Origin: Sulfurospirillum sp. UBA2217
GTDB taxonomy: Bacteria > Campylobacterota > Campylobacteria > Campylobacterales > Sulfurospirillaceae
Assembly: GCA_002328495.1 (NCBI GenBank)
Contig: DCUJ01000012.1
Span: 169,208 to 233,207, forward strand
Length of the DNA: 64,000 nucleotides
Direction of reading: 5' to 3'
The position numbers were made by a program, and so were the translations under genes. The notes beneath the pieces were generated by a model. The model was not told the DNA's origin, searched no databases, and saw only the letters and a program-made list of their open reading frames with translations. Shown here one piece after another: positions 23,216 to 32,632 of the stretch. Each line of letters starts with the position of its first letter. Within the stretch, counting starts at the first letter, position 1.

Positions 23216-24480
23216 AACTCAAAGTCTTCTTGTGGGATAATACAAACGAGATAAAATTCTGCATTAAATGGGGAAATTTTAAATAAAACCTCTTTGATGC
23301 CACTCAATGTCAGCATAACAGCTTTACATGTAATGTCACCTTCATAGGGCCATTGTGAGGTAATACTTTCAACACTCTCAAAATAATCCATCTCTTCAAA
23401 GGTAAGAATCTCTTTTAGATGTAAGCGCTTGCTAGTGAGCTTACCCAGTAAACTCTCATCGTTGTGGTGAATGAGTAGGGTTTCAAAGGATTTATTGTGC
23501 GCACTAAAAACAAAATTTGGGTGCATGAGTGCGCTAGGAAAGGGGACATTTTTGAGGAATTCATCATTTTTAAGCACCAGTGCTTGATTGATATCTTTAA
23601 GTAGACACTGGGATTGGTTGGTGTGTAACTCTGTTAAATCTTGGATGATTCCTACAAATTCAACAATCACACCCTCATTGTTAATAATAGGCACAATCGT
23701 AGTGTAATGGTACAAGGGAGTCAATGATTTTGTTTGGTTGACCAAATAGCCTTGCCACATTTTTTTTGCGGTGATGGTTTCCCATAACTCCTTAAAAATG
23801 CTCTTGTCGGTCATGGGTGAGCCAATGATGGAGTGTTTTTTACCAATGACATCTTCCTTAGCGTATCCCGTAGTACGACAAAAATTTTCATTCACATCTT
23901 TGATGATTCCATTGGGGTCTGTAATGGAAACAATGCACGCTTTATCAAGAGCTTCTTGATACGATTTAAGCAAAGAGCTTTTTAAATCTAGCGTTCGTGA
24001 TTGCACATCGGTTAAACGTTTTAGTTTGGCGTTCGCTGATTCCAAGTCTTGGCGATACCTTTGTAACTCCTTTTTGTGATGTACATGCTCAACAATTTTG
24101 TGTAACACTTTAAAAATTTGTTCACTGCGTAAAGGTTTGGTAATAAAATTATCAACGCCTAAGTTAATGAGTTTGACTAAGTATTCGATTTCATTGTGTG
24201 CTGAGGTGACAAGAACAGCTTGGTCAGGGTAAAGCTCTTTAATTTTTTCTATCATCTCTATCCCATCCATCACAGGCATACGAATATCGGATATGACGAT
24301 GTGGTACGTAGATTTTGCTAGTTTTTCAAGCCCTTCTTGACCATTTTCTGCCAAATCCACGACATCGAAAATATCGCTTAAAAAAATACTCACTTCTTCC
24401 CGTAAAGAGATATCATCTTCAACGTACAAGACCCTCAAATCCTTACTCCATGTGATGAGCTGATCGATTGTATTTTCCAT
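23191..24480 (-). CDS. Response-regulator receiver protein with PAS domain
   Basis: The 429-aa protein starts at MENTIDQLITWSK, chosen because GGAGAGAG precedes this ATG. A receiver domain (about residues 15-135) has LRVLYVEDD, the phospho-acceptor in VISDIRMPVMDG and the conserved Lys in ITKPLRS. A coiled coil and a PAS/PAC domain follow (DPNGIIKDVNENFCRTTGYAKEDV near 185). The C-terminal ~110 residues show no kinase, cyclase or DNA-binding motif. It may signal by protein contact, perhaps with the propeller protein encoded immediately downstream with a 25-nt overlap. Confidence 0.87.
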   Translation of the reverse strand: MENTIDQLITWSKDLRVLYVEDDISLREEVSIFLSDIFDVVDLAENGQEGLEKLAKSTYHIVISDIRMPVMDGIEMIEKIKELYPDQAVLVTSAHNEIEYLVKLINLGVDNFITKPLRSEQIFKVLHKIVEHVHHKKELQRYRQDLESANAKLKRLTDVQSRTLDLKSSLLKSYQEALDKACIVSITDPNGIIKDVNENFCRTTGYAKEDVIGKKHSIIGSPMTDKSIFKELWETITAKKMWQGYLVNQTKSLTPLYHYTTIVPIINNEGVIVEFVGIIQDLTELHTNQSQCLLKDINQALVLKNDEFLKNVPFPSALMHPNFVFSAHNKSFETLLIHHNDESLLGKLTSKRLHLKEILTFEEMDYFESVESITSQWPYEGDITCKAVMLTLSGIKEVLFKISPFNAEFYLVCIIPQEDFELCCQVLER

Positions 24481-24510
24481 TCTCTCTCCGATTATAGTTT
24501 GGTAAGGACT

Positions 24511-24547
24511 ATTATATACTCCAAACGTTACATTTGTGTTATATAAT
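24511..24547. promoter_or_regulatory. Divergent -10 boxes
   Basis: The gap 24481-24573 holds TATAAT on the minus strand at 24516-24511 (for the REC-PAS gene) and TATAAT on the plus strand at 24542-24547 (for the OmpR-type regulator). The -35 regions are weak, which fits activator-dependent promoters. Confidence 0.5.
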
Positions 24548-24573
24548 ACCAACAAGAAATGTAAAGGAGTCCA

Positions 24574-25272
24574 ATGGCTCAAGCACTCTCGTTGCTTTTA
24601 GTGGAGGATGATCTCTCTTTACGTGAAGAGTTAAGACTCTTTTTAAGTGATTTTTTTGAAGAAATTGAAGTGGCAAGCGATGCGTATGAAGCCTTTGCGT
24701 GGTTTGAAAAACGCCCGTTTGATGTGGTGTTGAGTGACATTCAATTACCTGGACAAAACGGTTTGGGATTGATTGAAAAAATCCAGAAAAAAAATCCGAT
24801 GCAAATCGTCATTGTTATGTCCGCTTACAAAGAAGTGGATTACTTTATTAAGAGTATTGAACTTAAAGTATATGGATTTTTAACCAAGCCTTTTGATTCT
24901 CAAAAACTGATTTCCATGATGCTTAAACTCACACATGAACTTCACGCGGTGAAAGTGTCTATGAATGTCTCTTCCTCTATGACACTCTCTTCCAATACGC
25001 TGTTTGACACCCACACAAAACTCTTACACGTCAATGGTGTGATGCAAGAATTGACCTTAAAAGAGGAGCATTTACTGCTTCTTTTGGCGAAGCAAGCCAA
25101 CTACTTCATACCCAATGAATTTTTGTGTGAAATGTTATGGGGACAAAGTGATGTGAGTAGTTCAACCCTACGCGCTTTGGTGAAACGGCTACGCGATAAG
25201 TTGGGATATGATGAGAGTATCACCAACCTTAAAGGCAGAGGGTATCGCCTCAATATTCACCTGCCTCTATAA
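24574..25272 (+). CDS. OmpR-type response regulator
   Basis: The 232-aa protein has a receiver domain (SLLLVEDDLSLREE; phospho-acceptor in VVLSDIQLPGQNG; LTKPFDS) and a C-terminal winged-helix DNA-binding domain (LTLKEEHLLLLLAKQ near 152, SSTLRALVKRLRDKL near 205, GRGYRLNI at the end). AAAGGAG precedes the ATG. It has no adjacent kinase on its own strand; the kinases at 26985-30364 are candidate partners. The 3' end overlaps that of the REC-GGDEF-EAL gene by 6 nt in convergent orientation. Confidence 0.9.
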   Translation: MAQALSLLLVEDDLSLREELRLFLSDFFEEIEVASDAYEAFAWFEKRPFDVVLSDIQLPGQNGLGLIEKIQKKNPMQIVIVMSAYKEVDYFIKSIELKVYGFLTKPFDSQKLISMMLKLTHELHAVKVSMNVSSSMTLSSNTLFDTHTKLLHVNGVMQELTLKEEHLLLLLAKQANYFIPNEFLCEMLWGQSDVSSSTLRALVKRLRDKLGYDESITNLKGRGYRLNIHLPL

Positions 25273-26988
25273 AAACTTTAAAGGTTCATTGAAAAAATAG
25301 CCTTGCGAATAGTCTACATGTAAACGTTTAATCGTCTCCCACTCTGCTTGGGTTGAAACGCACTCTGCTACAACTTTGATATTTAACTTATGCGCCATAA
25401 AAACGATGCTTTCCACGATATTTTGGTTGTGAACGGTGGTATCAATATTTTTAATAAATTGACCATCGATTTTAAGAATATCAACCTTAAAGTGCTCAAA
25501 ACGATTGAAATTAGAACGGTCATTTCCAAAATCATCCAAAGCAATTCTGTACCCCATCTCTTTAAGGCTTTGTAAGGTGTTCAGGGCTACCGAGTTGTCA
25601 TTGTTTAAAATAATGTCTTCTAAAATTTCTAACACAACCCTCTTGGGGTCAATCGCATAGTATTCATGTTTATGCTTGATAAACTCACAAAAAGAGGGAT
25701 TTAAAAGATCTTCATTGGTAATATTGATAGAAAAAGAGACCTCATTGTGTGCAAAAATTTTGAAGCATTGTTGAATCATAGAGCGAGTAAGGTTACACAT
25801 AAGCCCACTACGTCTGGCTGATTCTAAAAAAAATGCAGGGGTAATGATGTAACCCTCTTCTTCAATGCGAGCTAAACATTCATAGGAGACAATTTCTTGT
25901 GTTTCATTCTCAACAATAGGATGGAACAAAGGGATGACACGATTTTCCTCCAAAGCTTGGCGAAATTTTTGAACCCATTGGGTTTTACTGCCCTCTTCCA
26001 ACGAAGGATGTTGCGTGGCATCGTACACACTGTATTGATTGGGAATCCCAAAAGCGTACGCCTCTTTCAGTGCCATTCTAGCAAAGGGTAAGAGCAAACT
26101 GGGTTGATGTGTTGTTGCAATACCACACGTAAGCGTAACATAAACAAGAGTTTGCTCAAACTCATGCACTGGTGTTTCTTTAAAAAAAGCTTGTATTTGT
26201 GTCGCCAATGCAATGGGGTCAATCAGCGATGCATCCACAATGATGACAAATTCATCGGAATTGTATTTGTAGAGTTTTGCCACTTTAGGGATATTGTACC
26301 TAAGAAACGTTCCGACTTTTGCTAAAATTTCACCACTGATGATAGAGCCATAACGTTGCTGCAACGTGTTAAGATCATCAACGCTGTAAAGCAAGGTTGT
26401 CATAACATCCTCTTTTTTCAAGCTATCGATGTAGGTTATGAGCATTGTTGCATTGGGCAACTGTGTTGTTTTATCGACCGTCAAAAACATATGAATAGCT
26501 TCATGGCTCTGTTTTAGTTCAACCGTTTTGGCTTCTACCATCTCTTCAAGGTGTGTTTTTAACGCCTCATTTTCTTTGCGTACATGTACGTGAGACGCTG
26601 TTTTGTAGAGGGTAAAAATGAGTTGTTCAAAATCAATGGGTTTGAGAATATACCCCAAAATATTTTTACGAATGCTCTCTAAAAAAAATTCCGTTTCATT
26701 GTGCGCAGAAACAACCACAATCGCTTGGTCGGAATAGATAGCTTGCACCGCTTGAATCAATTCCATCCCACCCATATGTGGCATGTTCAAATCGGTGATA
26801 ATAATATCGTAGAAAGAGGGCTTGGTCTTATATTTTTCCAAGGCGGCTTTGCCATGATCAGCCTCGTCGACATAAAAACCTAAATCTCGTAATAATGAAG
26901 TTGTCGTTTGACGCAATTCGAGGTCATCTTCTGCGTACAAAATGTGTAACGAAGCACTTAGGCTTAAGAGTTCTTGGAGATATTTCAC
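25267..26988 (-). CDS. REC-GGDEF-EAL response regulator
   Basis: The 573-aa protein has a receiver domain (LHILYAEDDLELRQ; TDLNMPHMGG; LKPIDFE), a GGDEF-like domain with a broken motif (NSDEF) and an EAL domain starting YECLARIEEEG. In the EAL part the usual DDFGTGYSS reads DDFGNDRSN, while LKIDGQ, AECVS and QGYFF remain, so activity is uncertain. It is the last gene of the FIST-FIST-kinase-kinase operon and overlaps the preceding kinase gene by 4 nt, which makes it the likely output: signal sensed, c-di-GMP changed or bound. No DNA-binding domain is present. Confidence 0.9.
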   Translation of the reverse strand: MKYLQELLSLSASLHILYAEDDLELRQTTTSLLRDLGFYVDEADHGKAALEKYKTKPSFYDIIITDLNMPHMGGMELIQAVQAIYSDQAIVVVSAHNETEFFLESIRKNILGYILKPIDFEQLIFTLYKTASHVHVRKENEALKTHLEEMVEAKTVELKQSHEAIHMFLTVDKTTQLPNATMLITYIDSLKKEDVMTTLLYSVDDLNTLQQRYGSIISGEILAKVGTFLRYNIPKVAKLYKYNSDEFVIIVDASLIDPIALATQIQAFFKETPVHEFEQTLVYVTLTCGIATTHQPSLLLPFARMALKEAYAFGIPNQYSVYDATQHPSLEEGSKTQWVQKFRQALEENRVIPLFHPIVENETQEIVSYECLARIEEEGYIITPAFFLESARRSGLMCNLTRSMIQQCFKIFAHNEVSFSINITNEDLLNPSFCEFIKHKHEYYAIDPKRVVLEILEDIILNNDNSVALNTLQSLKEMGYRIALDDFGNDRSNFNRFEHFKVDILKIDGQFIKNIDTTVHNQNIVESIVFMAHKLNIKVVAECVSTQAEWETIKRLHVDYSQGYFFNEPLKFL

Positions 26989-29147
26989 AGTTGTTTCCCT
27001 TTAAAGCTTAGAGTAAATTTGGCACCCCGTTTTGAATTAGAAACAATAATTGTACCATGACAATGCTGTTCAATAATCATCTTTGACATATACAATCCAA
27101 GTCCTGTACCATTTTTTTCATGTTTAGTAGAAAAGTAGGGATCAAAAATCTTTTCCATAATTTCAGGTTTAATGCCTCCTGCATTGTCTTCAATACTAAT
27201 CGTTACAAATCCATCTTCTTCGTCTGCTTTAATCCAAATGGTACCCTCTTCAATTTTATGTTCCAAAATTGCATCGTGGGCATTTTTGATAATATTCATC
27301 AGTGCTTGGGTGATTTTTTTCCCATAGGTCGTAAACTGCGAATGCGATGTGTTGTTTACATGTAAGGTGATATTGTTAATTTCAAGACTTTTCCCGATGA
27401 TGGTAAGGGTGTTGTTAAGCATCTCTTCGACATAAACATTTTCTGCTTCTTGGTCGGGTTTAAAGAAATTTCGAAAATCATCAATGGTCGTGGTGAGGTA
27501 CTTGAGATAATTATCCATTTTATCCATTGAGGTTTCTAAAAATTCTTTTTGCTCCGCGCGTCCTTCGTGGGATGTTAAATCAAATTTATGCAACAGAGTT
27601 TTAAGTCGAATACTCATCAATACGGTTCCAATAGAGCCTAAAGGTTGACGCCATTGGTGGGCTATCATGCTAATCATCTCTCCCATTTGAGCAAGGCGTG
27701 ATTGGTGAATCATAATGTTTTGTGTTTCCATATTTTTCGTAATCCCTTGGGAAATTTTACGCTCCATCGAATCGTAAAGTTCTTGCAATGTTTGCCCCAT
27801 CATCGTAAAATTTTCCAGTAAAGTATCGATTTCTTTGATGCCAGAGGTTTCTAGTTTTGGCATAAAAAGTCTACCTTTGAGCGCGTCAGTGGCTATAATA
27901 AGATTTTGAATGGGTGCCAAAATACGATATGAAAAATCTTTAGAACGCTTGATAATAATCGCTAGAAAAATGAGGTAAAAAAGAGCCATAAACACAAGGG
28001 CTAAGTAACCAATTTTATCTGTTTTGGCTTTGAGTGCTTTGGTGGGAGCCAACAAAGACGCCTCGTTAATGCTTAAAATAAGCCTCCATCCTGTTTGTTC
28101 GATGCTGTTTTGCGTGAGTAAAAGGCTTGTCTTTTCATCCTGAAACGTTGAAAGAGTGAGATTGTTTTTCACCATCTCACTTAAATGCTGACTTAAAGGC
28201 TGATTGTTCTTAAAGAGATTGAAATCTTGTGGTTTAGTAATGGTCACTTCTACAGGTGCTTGATAATGGTGCGAGGTCAATTCCGAAAGTCCCAATAAAG
28301 GCTCAAGCGTGCTATCCATTGCCAAAATATTGCCTTCTTTATCCACCAACATGGCAGAAGATGCATAGGGGAGTTTAATCGATAAAATATTGTTAATTAG
28401 CTTATCCACCGTCACATCAATTCCCACAACGCCTTCTAAAAAATCCCCTTTATAGACAGGAGCAATAGCGCTAATCATCCAACCCGCTCCAGCTGGGTCT
28501 AAATATGCATCCGTCCAAACAACGCTTTTTGAGGGGTTGTGCTTTGCATCGGCAAGATAATAAAAGTTGTAAATAGGGATATCAATATCATGCGGATACT
28601 GTTCAAGGGCATCTTTCATAAAGGGGCAAAGCCTGTTCATCGAATCGTAACTGTTAAAATAGAGTTGTGCAATGTTTTCATTGCTTTGCAAAACAGAGTG
28701 ATACAAATCATCCATAGACTCAGACGCAATCGCTTTTTGCATACGGTTTGGGTTGTTTTTTTGAACGTTGGAGTAAAAAAGTGTGCACGCGCTCTCACTA
28801 CGCTTGGTATTGACAATGACTCCATCGTCCATTTGCGTGTAAAAAGCATCGCTACTGTTTACATGTAAAGGATGATAATCTGTGAAAAATTTTTCATGGG
28901 CTTTTTGAAAGAGTGCTGTTAGGTTGGCAATGGAGCGAAATTCGTTATTTACAATCGTTGAAGAGCGGTTGGCAATTTCTTTAATATTGGCTTTTGTCTC
29001 TTCGATTAATGCTTTTTGTGTCGCATCGTTCACATACGCATTGCTCCAAAAATACGCCACCAAAAGCATGGTTTCAATAAGCAAAAGAGGAAAAATTATA
29101 GACTTCAAGTACTCTTGTTTGATAAGTCCTAATAAAGAATATTTCAT
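26985..29147 (-). CDS. Cache-domain sensor histidine kinase
   Basis: The 720-aa protein has TM1 (about 13-35), a large periplasmic double-Cache domain (about 40-300; WTDAYLDPAGAGWMISAIAPVY and GVVGIDVTVDKL are typical of dCache_1), TM2 (about 378-400), a HAMP-like linker, a HisKA helix with the phospho-histidine in GEMISMIAHQWRQPLGS and an ATPase domain (NAGGIKPEIMEKIFDPYFSTK, GTGLGLYMSK). dCache sensors often bind amino acids or other small organic molecules. The gene overlaps both neighbours by 4 nt. Its catalytic core is very similar to that of the soluble kinase upstream. Confidence 0.92.
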   Translation of the reverse strand: MKYSLLGLIKQEYLKSIIFPLLLIETMLLVAYFWSNAYVNDATQKALIEETKANIKEIANRSSTIVNNEFRSIANLTALFQKAHEKFFTDYHPLHVNSSDAFYTQMDDGVIVNTKRSESACTLFYSNVQKNNPNRMQKAIASESMDDLYHSVLQSNENIAQLYFNSYDSMNRLCPFMKDALEQYPHDIDIPIYNFYYLADAKHNPSKSVVWTDAYLDPAGAGWMISAIAPVYKGDFLEGVVGIDVTVDKLINNILSIKLPYASSAMLVDKEGNILAMDSTLEPLLGLSELTSHHYQAPVEVTITKPQDFNLFKNNQPLSQHLSEMVKNNLTLSTFQDEKTSLLLTQNSIEQTGWRLILSINEASLLAPTKALKAKTDKIGYLALVFMALFYLIFLAIIIKRSKDFSYRILAPIQNLIIATDALKGRLFMPKLETSGIKEIDTLLENFTMMGQTLQELYDSMERKISQGITKNMETQNIMIHQSRLAQMGEMISMIAHQWRQPLGSIGTVLMSIRLKTLLHKFDLTSHEGRAEQKEFLETSMDKMDNYLKYLTTTIDDFRNFFKPDQEAENVYVEEMLNNTLTIIGKSLEINNITLHVNNTSHSQFTTYGKKITQALMNIIKNAHDAILEHKIEEGTIWIKADEEDGFVTISIEDNAGGIKPEIMEKIFDPYFSTKHEKNGTGLGLYMSKMIIEQHCHGTIIVSNSKRGAKFTLSFKGKQL

Positions 29148-30364
29148 GCGTCCTCCTTTTTGAGTATGATGCTAAATTTGGCTCCAAAGATTGTATTGGT
29201 AGCGAAGATGCTACCTTGACAATGATCTTCGACGATTATTTTTGACATGTACAGTCCTAAACCCGTACCATTTTTTTCTTGTTTGGTGGAAAAATAGGGT
29301 TCAAAAATATGCGGTAAAATCTCCTCGTGAATCCCTCCTGCATTGTCCTCAATCTCAAGGTATTGCTCATTTTCTTTTTCAAAAATCGTAATGCCAATCT
29401 GCGCATGGGGGATATTTCGCTCTTTAATCACATCTTCGGCATTTTTTAGAATATTTAAAATTACTTGTGTCATTTCGTTGGTGTAAGTCAAAATTTCATT
29501 CGAGGTCTGCACCGAAACCTTCACATTTATACCATTGATTTCAAGTGCTTTTCCGATGATTTCTAAGGTACGGTTCACCAATTTTTCAAGGCTAATGCGC
29601 TCTTGCTGTTTGTCGGGTTTAAAGAAATTTCGAAAATCATCAATCGTGTTGGTTAAGAAGCGCACATACTCTTCGATTTTATGCAAAGACTCATTGGTGA
29701 ATTGTTTGTGTGCCTCTCGTCCTTCAACACTTTCAAGATCAAAGCGGTTGAGCAGTAATTTGAGCTTCAATCCCGCAACCACAGCAGAAATAGACCCTAA
29801 AGGCTGACGCCATTGGTGAGCTATCATGCTAATCATTTCGCCCATTTGTGCCAGACGAGACTGTTGGAGAATGTGTTGGTCTTTTTGGCGGTTTTTTTCG
29901 ACTTCTTCGTGTACCTTTTTGGCAAGATTTTCATTCATTTCCAAAAGTTCTAAGTGATTTTTGCACGCATGAATGGCATTTTCCAATTTACCACTAAAGG
30001 AGTTAATGATGGCCTTCATAAAACCCACATCATTTTGTTTTGCATGAAATAAAAAGACAATCCAATCACCCGCAACGTTTACATGTAAGCGCTCTTTATC
30101 GCTCTTTGCATCGTACACAATGGTATAGTTTTCCATAGGCTCTGTTGGAAGGACTAACATCGTGCTAAACGAACGCTTTCCATAAAAGCATAAAGGCTCA
30201 AAATCTTTTTTTTGGGGATTAAACTGCCAGTATACAGACGCCATGGAACCTGTTTTACGGGAGAATACTTTCAAAAAATGTTCAATCATCGTTTTTAAAT
30301 CAAGTGATGTCCCTACGGAACTTACGCATTCATAGGTAATGAGAAGTTGTTCATTGAGCTGCAT
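29144..30364 (-). CDS. Soluble histidine kinase coupled to FIST proteins
   Basis: The 406-aa protein has no TM segment. The N-terminal ~165 residues look GAF-like (SSVGTSLDLKTMIEHFLKVFSRKTGS). A coiled coil, the HisKA motif GEMISMIAHQWRQPLGS (near 180) and an ATPase domain (DNAGGIHEEILPHIFEPYF, GTGLGLYMSK) follow. It overlaps the FIST gene by 14 nt and the next kinase gene by 4 nt, so a stoichiometric complex is plausible. The close similarity of its core to the membrane kinase suggests duplication, and the two may heterodimerise (inference). Confidence 0.9.
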   Translation of the reverse strand: MQLNEQLLITYECVSSVGTSLDLKTMIEHFLKVFSRKTGSMASVYWQFNPQKKDFEPLCFYGKRSFSTMLVLPTEPMENYTIVYDAKSDKERLHVNVAGDWIVFLFHAKQNDVGFMKAIINSFSGKLENAIHACKNHLELLEMNENLAKKVHEEVEKNRQKDQHILQQSRLAQMGEMISMIAHQWRQPLGSISAVVAGLKLKLLLNRFDLESVEGREAHKQFTNESLHKIEEYVRFLTNTIDDFRNFFKPDKQQERISLEKLVNRTLEIIGKALEINGINVKVSVQTSNEILTYTNEMTQVILNILKNAEDVIKERNIPHAQIGITIFEKENEQYLEIEDNAGGIHEEILPHIFEPYFSTKQEKNGTGLGLYMSKIIVEDHCQGSIFATNTIFGAKFSIILKKEDA

Positions 30365-31421
30365 CTAAAAGTCCTATAACACAGGATTCATTAAAATATT
30401 CAATATATTTATCGGCACTGTTGGCGATTTCACCCAGTGAGAGTATGCCAAAGTGATGACAGGCATCACCAAGCTCTCTCACAATGGCTTCTAGCTCTTG
30501 TGAAAAATCACTTTCCAAGACAAGCCTTCGTCCCACACATTCTATCATAAAACACGATTGGGTGGAGAGCTCTTTGTCTCCTCCTCTCACCCCTTCTACC
30601 GCAATCGAATGTGCCACTAAAAGTGACTGTGGGGTACTACGCATCAGGCACAGTGTGGACTCTTCTTCCATAGGACCCGCAACAATCAAATGCCCATCTT
30701 TCACACCAGAGGGAACGCGCAGGGGCTGTTCAGTCCCCATGCTTCCAAGCCCCAAGGGGTATTTTAATCCCATAGAAAAAATGTTGGTTTCATTGACCTC
30801 TTCATGAAAATGTTGTTTGAGCATCTTGGTATAAAAATCAAATGCTTTTTCGCCATTAATGCTCACAATTTGGTTAGAATTTTCAGTGTGCGCGATGTAA
30901 TAACCATTATGAAACGCTGAGCCATGACTTGAACCAATGCGTGAAGAAAGCGGAGAGAGAAGAACGATAAATCCACCATTCAACACTTCTGCATTGCATG
31001 TCATAATCGGAAGGTTTTTTCCATCCGTTCTTCCACACCCTGCCCCCATAATGGTCACATCCCCACCTGTTAGGCTGAAAAGCCTATCTAAATAGCGGTA
31101 AATATGTGTATCCATCCAATCCACAAACATTAAAACGCTCTGACACGATGCGAGCGATTTTGCCAAAGCATCACACTCTTTTTCACAAAAGAGTATGCGC
31201 GTATTGACAGCTAATTCGCAACAAATTAGAGCATCTTCATACAAGGTAGCTTTCCAAATGACCGCAGGTACCGTAATACAAAAAAGGGTTGTTGTGGCAG
31301 ACACCACTGGCAAAGTGTTTGTATCGTAATGCTGAGCAGCCATCAAAAGATACGTTTTATGAGGTTCAAAGTCTCTCTCAATCAACGTGGTGTGTGGGTA
31401 AAACGTAACATTGGAAAACAT
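30351..31421 (-). CDS. FIST domain protein, second copy
   Basis: The 356-aa cytoplasmic protein has a FIST_N domain (about residues 20-210; VTIMGAGCGRTDGKN, GGFIVLLSPL) and a FIST_C domain (about 215-350; ESTLCLMRSTPQSLLVAH, ending GILSLGEIANSADKYIEYFNESCVIG). FIST domains are predicted sensors of small ligands, possibly amino acids, usually next to kinases. AGGAG precedes the ATG and overlaps the stop of the first FIST gene. Its own 3' end overlaps the soluble kinase gene by 14 nt. Confidence 0.9.
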   Translation of the reverse strand: MFSNVTFYPHTTLIERDFEPHKTYLLMAAQHYDTNTLPVVSATTTLFCITVPAVIWKATLYEDALICCELAVNTRILFCEKECDALAKSLASCQSVLMFVDWMDTHIYRYLDRLFSLTGGDVTIMGAGCGRTDGKNLPIMTCNAEVLNGGFIVLLSPLSSRIGSSHGSAFHNGYYIAHTENSNQIVSINGEKAFDFYTKMLKQHFHEEVNETNIFSMGLKYPLGLGSMGTEQPLRVPSGVKDGHLIVAGPMEEESTLCLMRSTPQSLLVAHSIAVEGVRGGDKELSTQSCFMIECVGRRLVLESDFSQELEAIVRELGDACHHFGILSLGEIANSADKYIEYFNESCVIGLLDAAQ

Positions 31422-31430
31422 ACATAACTC

Positions 31431-32483
31431 CTAAATTGTGCAAACAACGCACGTTTTATTATAAAACTCAATGCCCTCATCATTGGCATTGGCAATTTCA
31501 CCAAGGCTTAAAACACCCCACAAAGGCAAAGAAGGGTGCTTACACGAAGCAATGGCTTCGAGTTCTTCACAAAACGTATCTTCTAAAAATAAAAAACGTG
31601 ATATACAATCCACCACAAAACAAGAACGTGCCTCTTTGCAAGCCGTTTTAGAAGCAATACGTGTTGCCTCTTTGGCGGCATCAATCAGTTTATTTTTATC
31701 GCCTTTTAGCAAGGCTATCACAGAATTAGCATCGATACTGCCCACAAGCGTTATACTTTTACCATCGGTAAAAATGGGGTCTCTTACGATAAAGTCCTTG
31801 TTGTAACGTACAATTCCAAAAGGGTATGCTTTGGCAATATCAAAAAAATTCATAGTATTAAAACGTTTCGATGAGTCAGCCTCAACTGCGTTCTTATAGA
31901 CCTCAAAGGCATCTTGAAAATTGATTTTTTCCAAGCAATGAGCGTTTGTTTTTGTCGCCATCAAAGGTGAGACAATGGCTTCCCAACCGTGTTTAACGCC
32001 TAAAGACATGGGATGTGGACTTTGAAAAAGTAGTGCGGCATTTTCATAAAATCTATGCGTATCAAAAATGACAGGTTCTTGTACTAAGGTGAGTTTCCCA
32101 GCTCCCGCTCCTACAATATTTGTTTTTTCAGGCAAGACATCAAAGATAGTTTCTAAAAAACATTCAATATCATAAGAGAGACCATCAATCAAAGCTAAGA
32201 CAGCCCTACTCTCCTCTTTTATGGCAATACCATTCGTATCACACATCGCCTCAAGAATGCTCCAAGATGTCGTCTCTTCCAATCGAGCGACAACAATGCC
32301 CTCATCAAAACTTCGTGTTTCAAAGATAATGCGAGGGAAAATCGCACCACAGCATGAAATGTTTGAAGGAAGTGTCTCCAAGGAAAAAACCGTTTTTTCT
32401 CCTACCAATAAAAGGTAATGCCCTTGACGTACATGTAAGTGCAATGATTCTACTGTTTTGCAAAATGCCAACGTGGAAAACAC
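31431..32483 (-). CDS. FIST domain protein, first copy
   Basis: The 350-aa protein parallels the second copy: TNIVGAGAGKLTLVQ in the FIST_N part and a C-terminal GVLSLGEIANANDEGIEFYNKTCVV in FIST_C. The two paralogues share the layout but differ widely in the ligand-binding half, so they may sense different molecules. It starts with GTG, supported by AAGGAG 6 nt upstream. It is the first gene of the five-gene sensory operon. The promoter region contains the 47-bp inverted repeat at 32529-32575. Confidence 0.9.
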   Translation of the reverse strand: MFSTLAFCKTVESLHLHVRQGHYLLLVGEKTVFSLETLPSNISCCGAIFPRIIFETRSFDEGIVVARLEETTSWSILEAMCDTNGIAIKEESRAVLALIDGLSYDIECFLETIFDVLPEKTNIVGAGAGKLTLVQEPVIFDTHRFYENAALLFQSPHPMSLGVKHGWEAIVSPLMATKTNAHCLEKINFQDAFEVYKNAVEADSSKRFNTMNFFDIAKAYPFGIVRYNKDFIVRDPIFTDGKSITLVGSIDANSVIALLKGDKNKLIDAAKEATRIASKTACKEARSCFVVDCISRFLFLEDTFCEELEAIASCKHPSLPLWGVLSLGEIANANDEGIEFYNKTCVVCTI

Positions 32484-32528
32484 CCTCGACTCCTTTTTTC
32501 ATTCATTCCTGAAATTCTAGCACCGCAC

Positions 32529-32575
32529 TGTTACAAACGCGTTGCACCAATAATCCATGCAACGCGTTTGTAACA
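32529..32575. promoter_or_regulatory. Perfect 18-bp inverted repeat between divergent genes
   Basis: The half-sites TGTTACAAACGCGTTGCA (32529-32546) and its exact complement (32558-32575) are separated by 11 nt. Both flanking genes (FIST operon, minus; PAS gene, plus) start here and none ends here, so it is not an intrinsic terminator of either. Each arm contains the palindrome AACGCGTT. It most likely works as an operator, overlapping the -35 region of the FIST promoter. Confidence 0.6.
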
Positions 32576-32632
32576 TATGCGTGATATGATTTCGGTAATA
32601 AGTTCTTTGTTTTATAGAAAAGGAATGTTGCG

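Noticed and set aside
24481..24582. Upstream extension of the REC-PAS protein
   Set aside because: The added 34 residues run through the divergent promoter region and the other gene's start; the ATG at 24480 has a good ribosome site.
32529..32575. Inverted repeat as a bidirectional terminator
   Set aside because: Both flanking genes begin at this gap and run away from it; no T-run follows either side.
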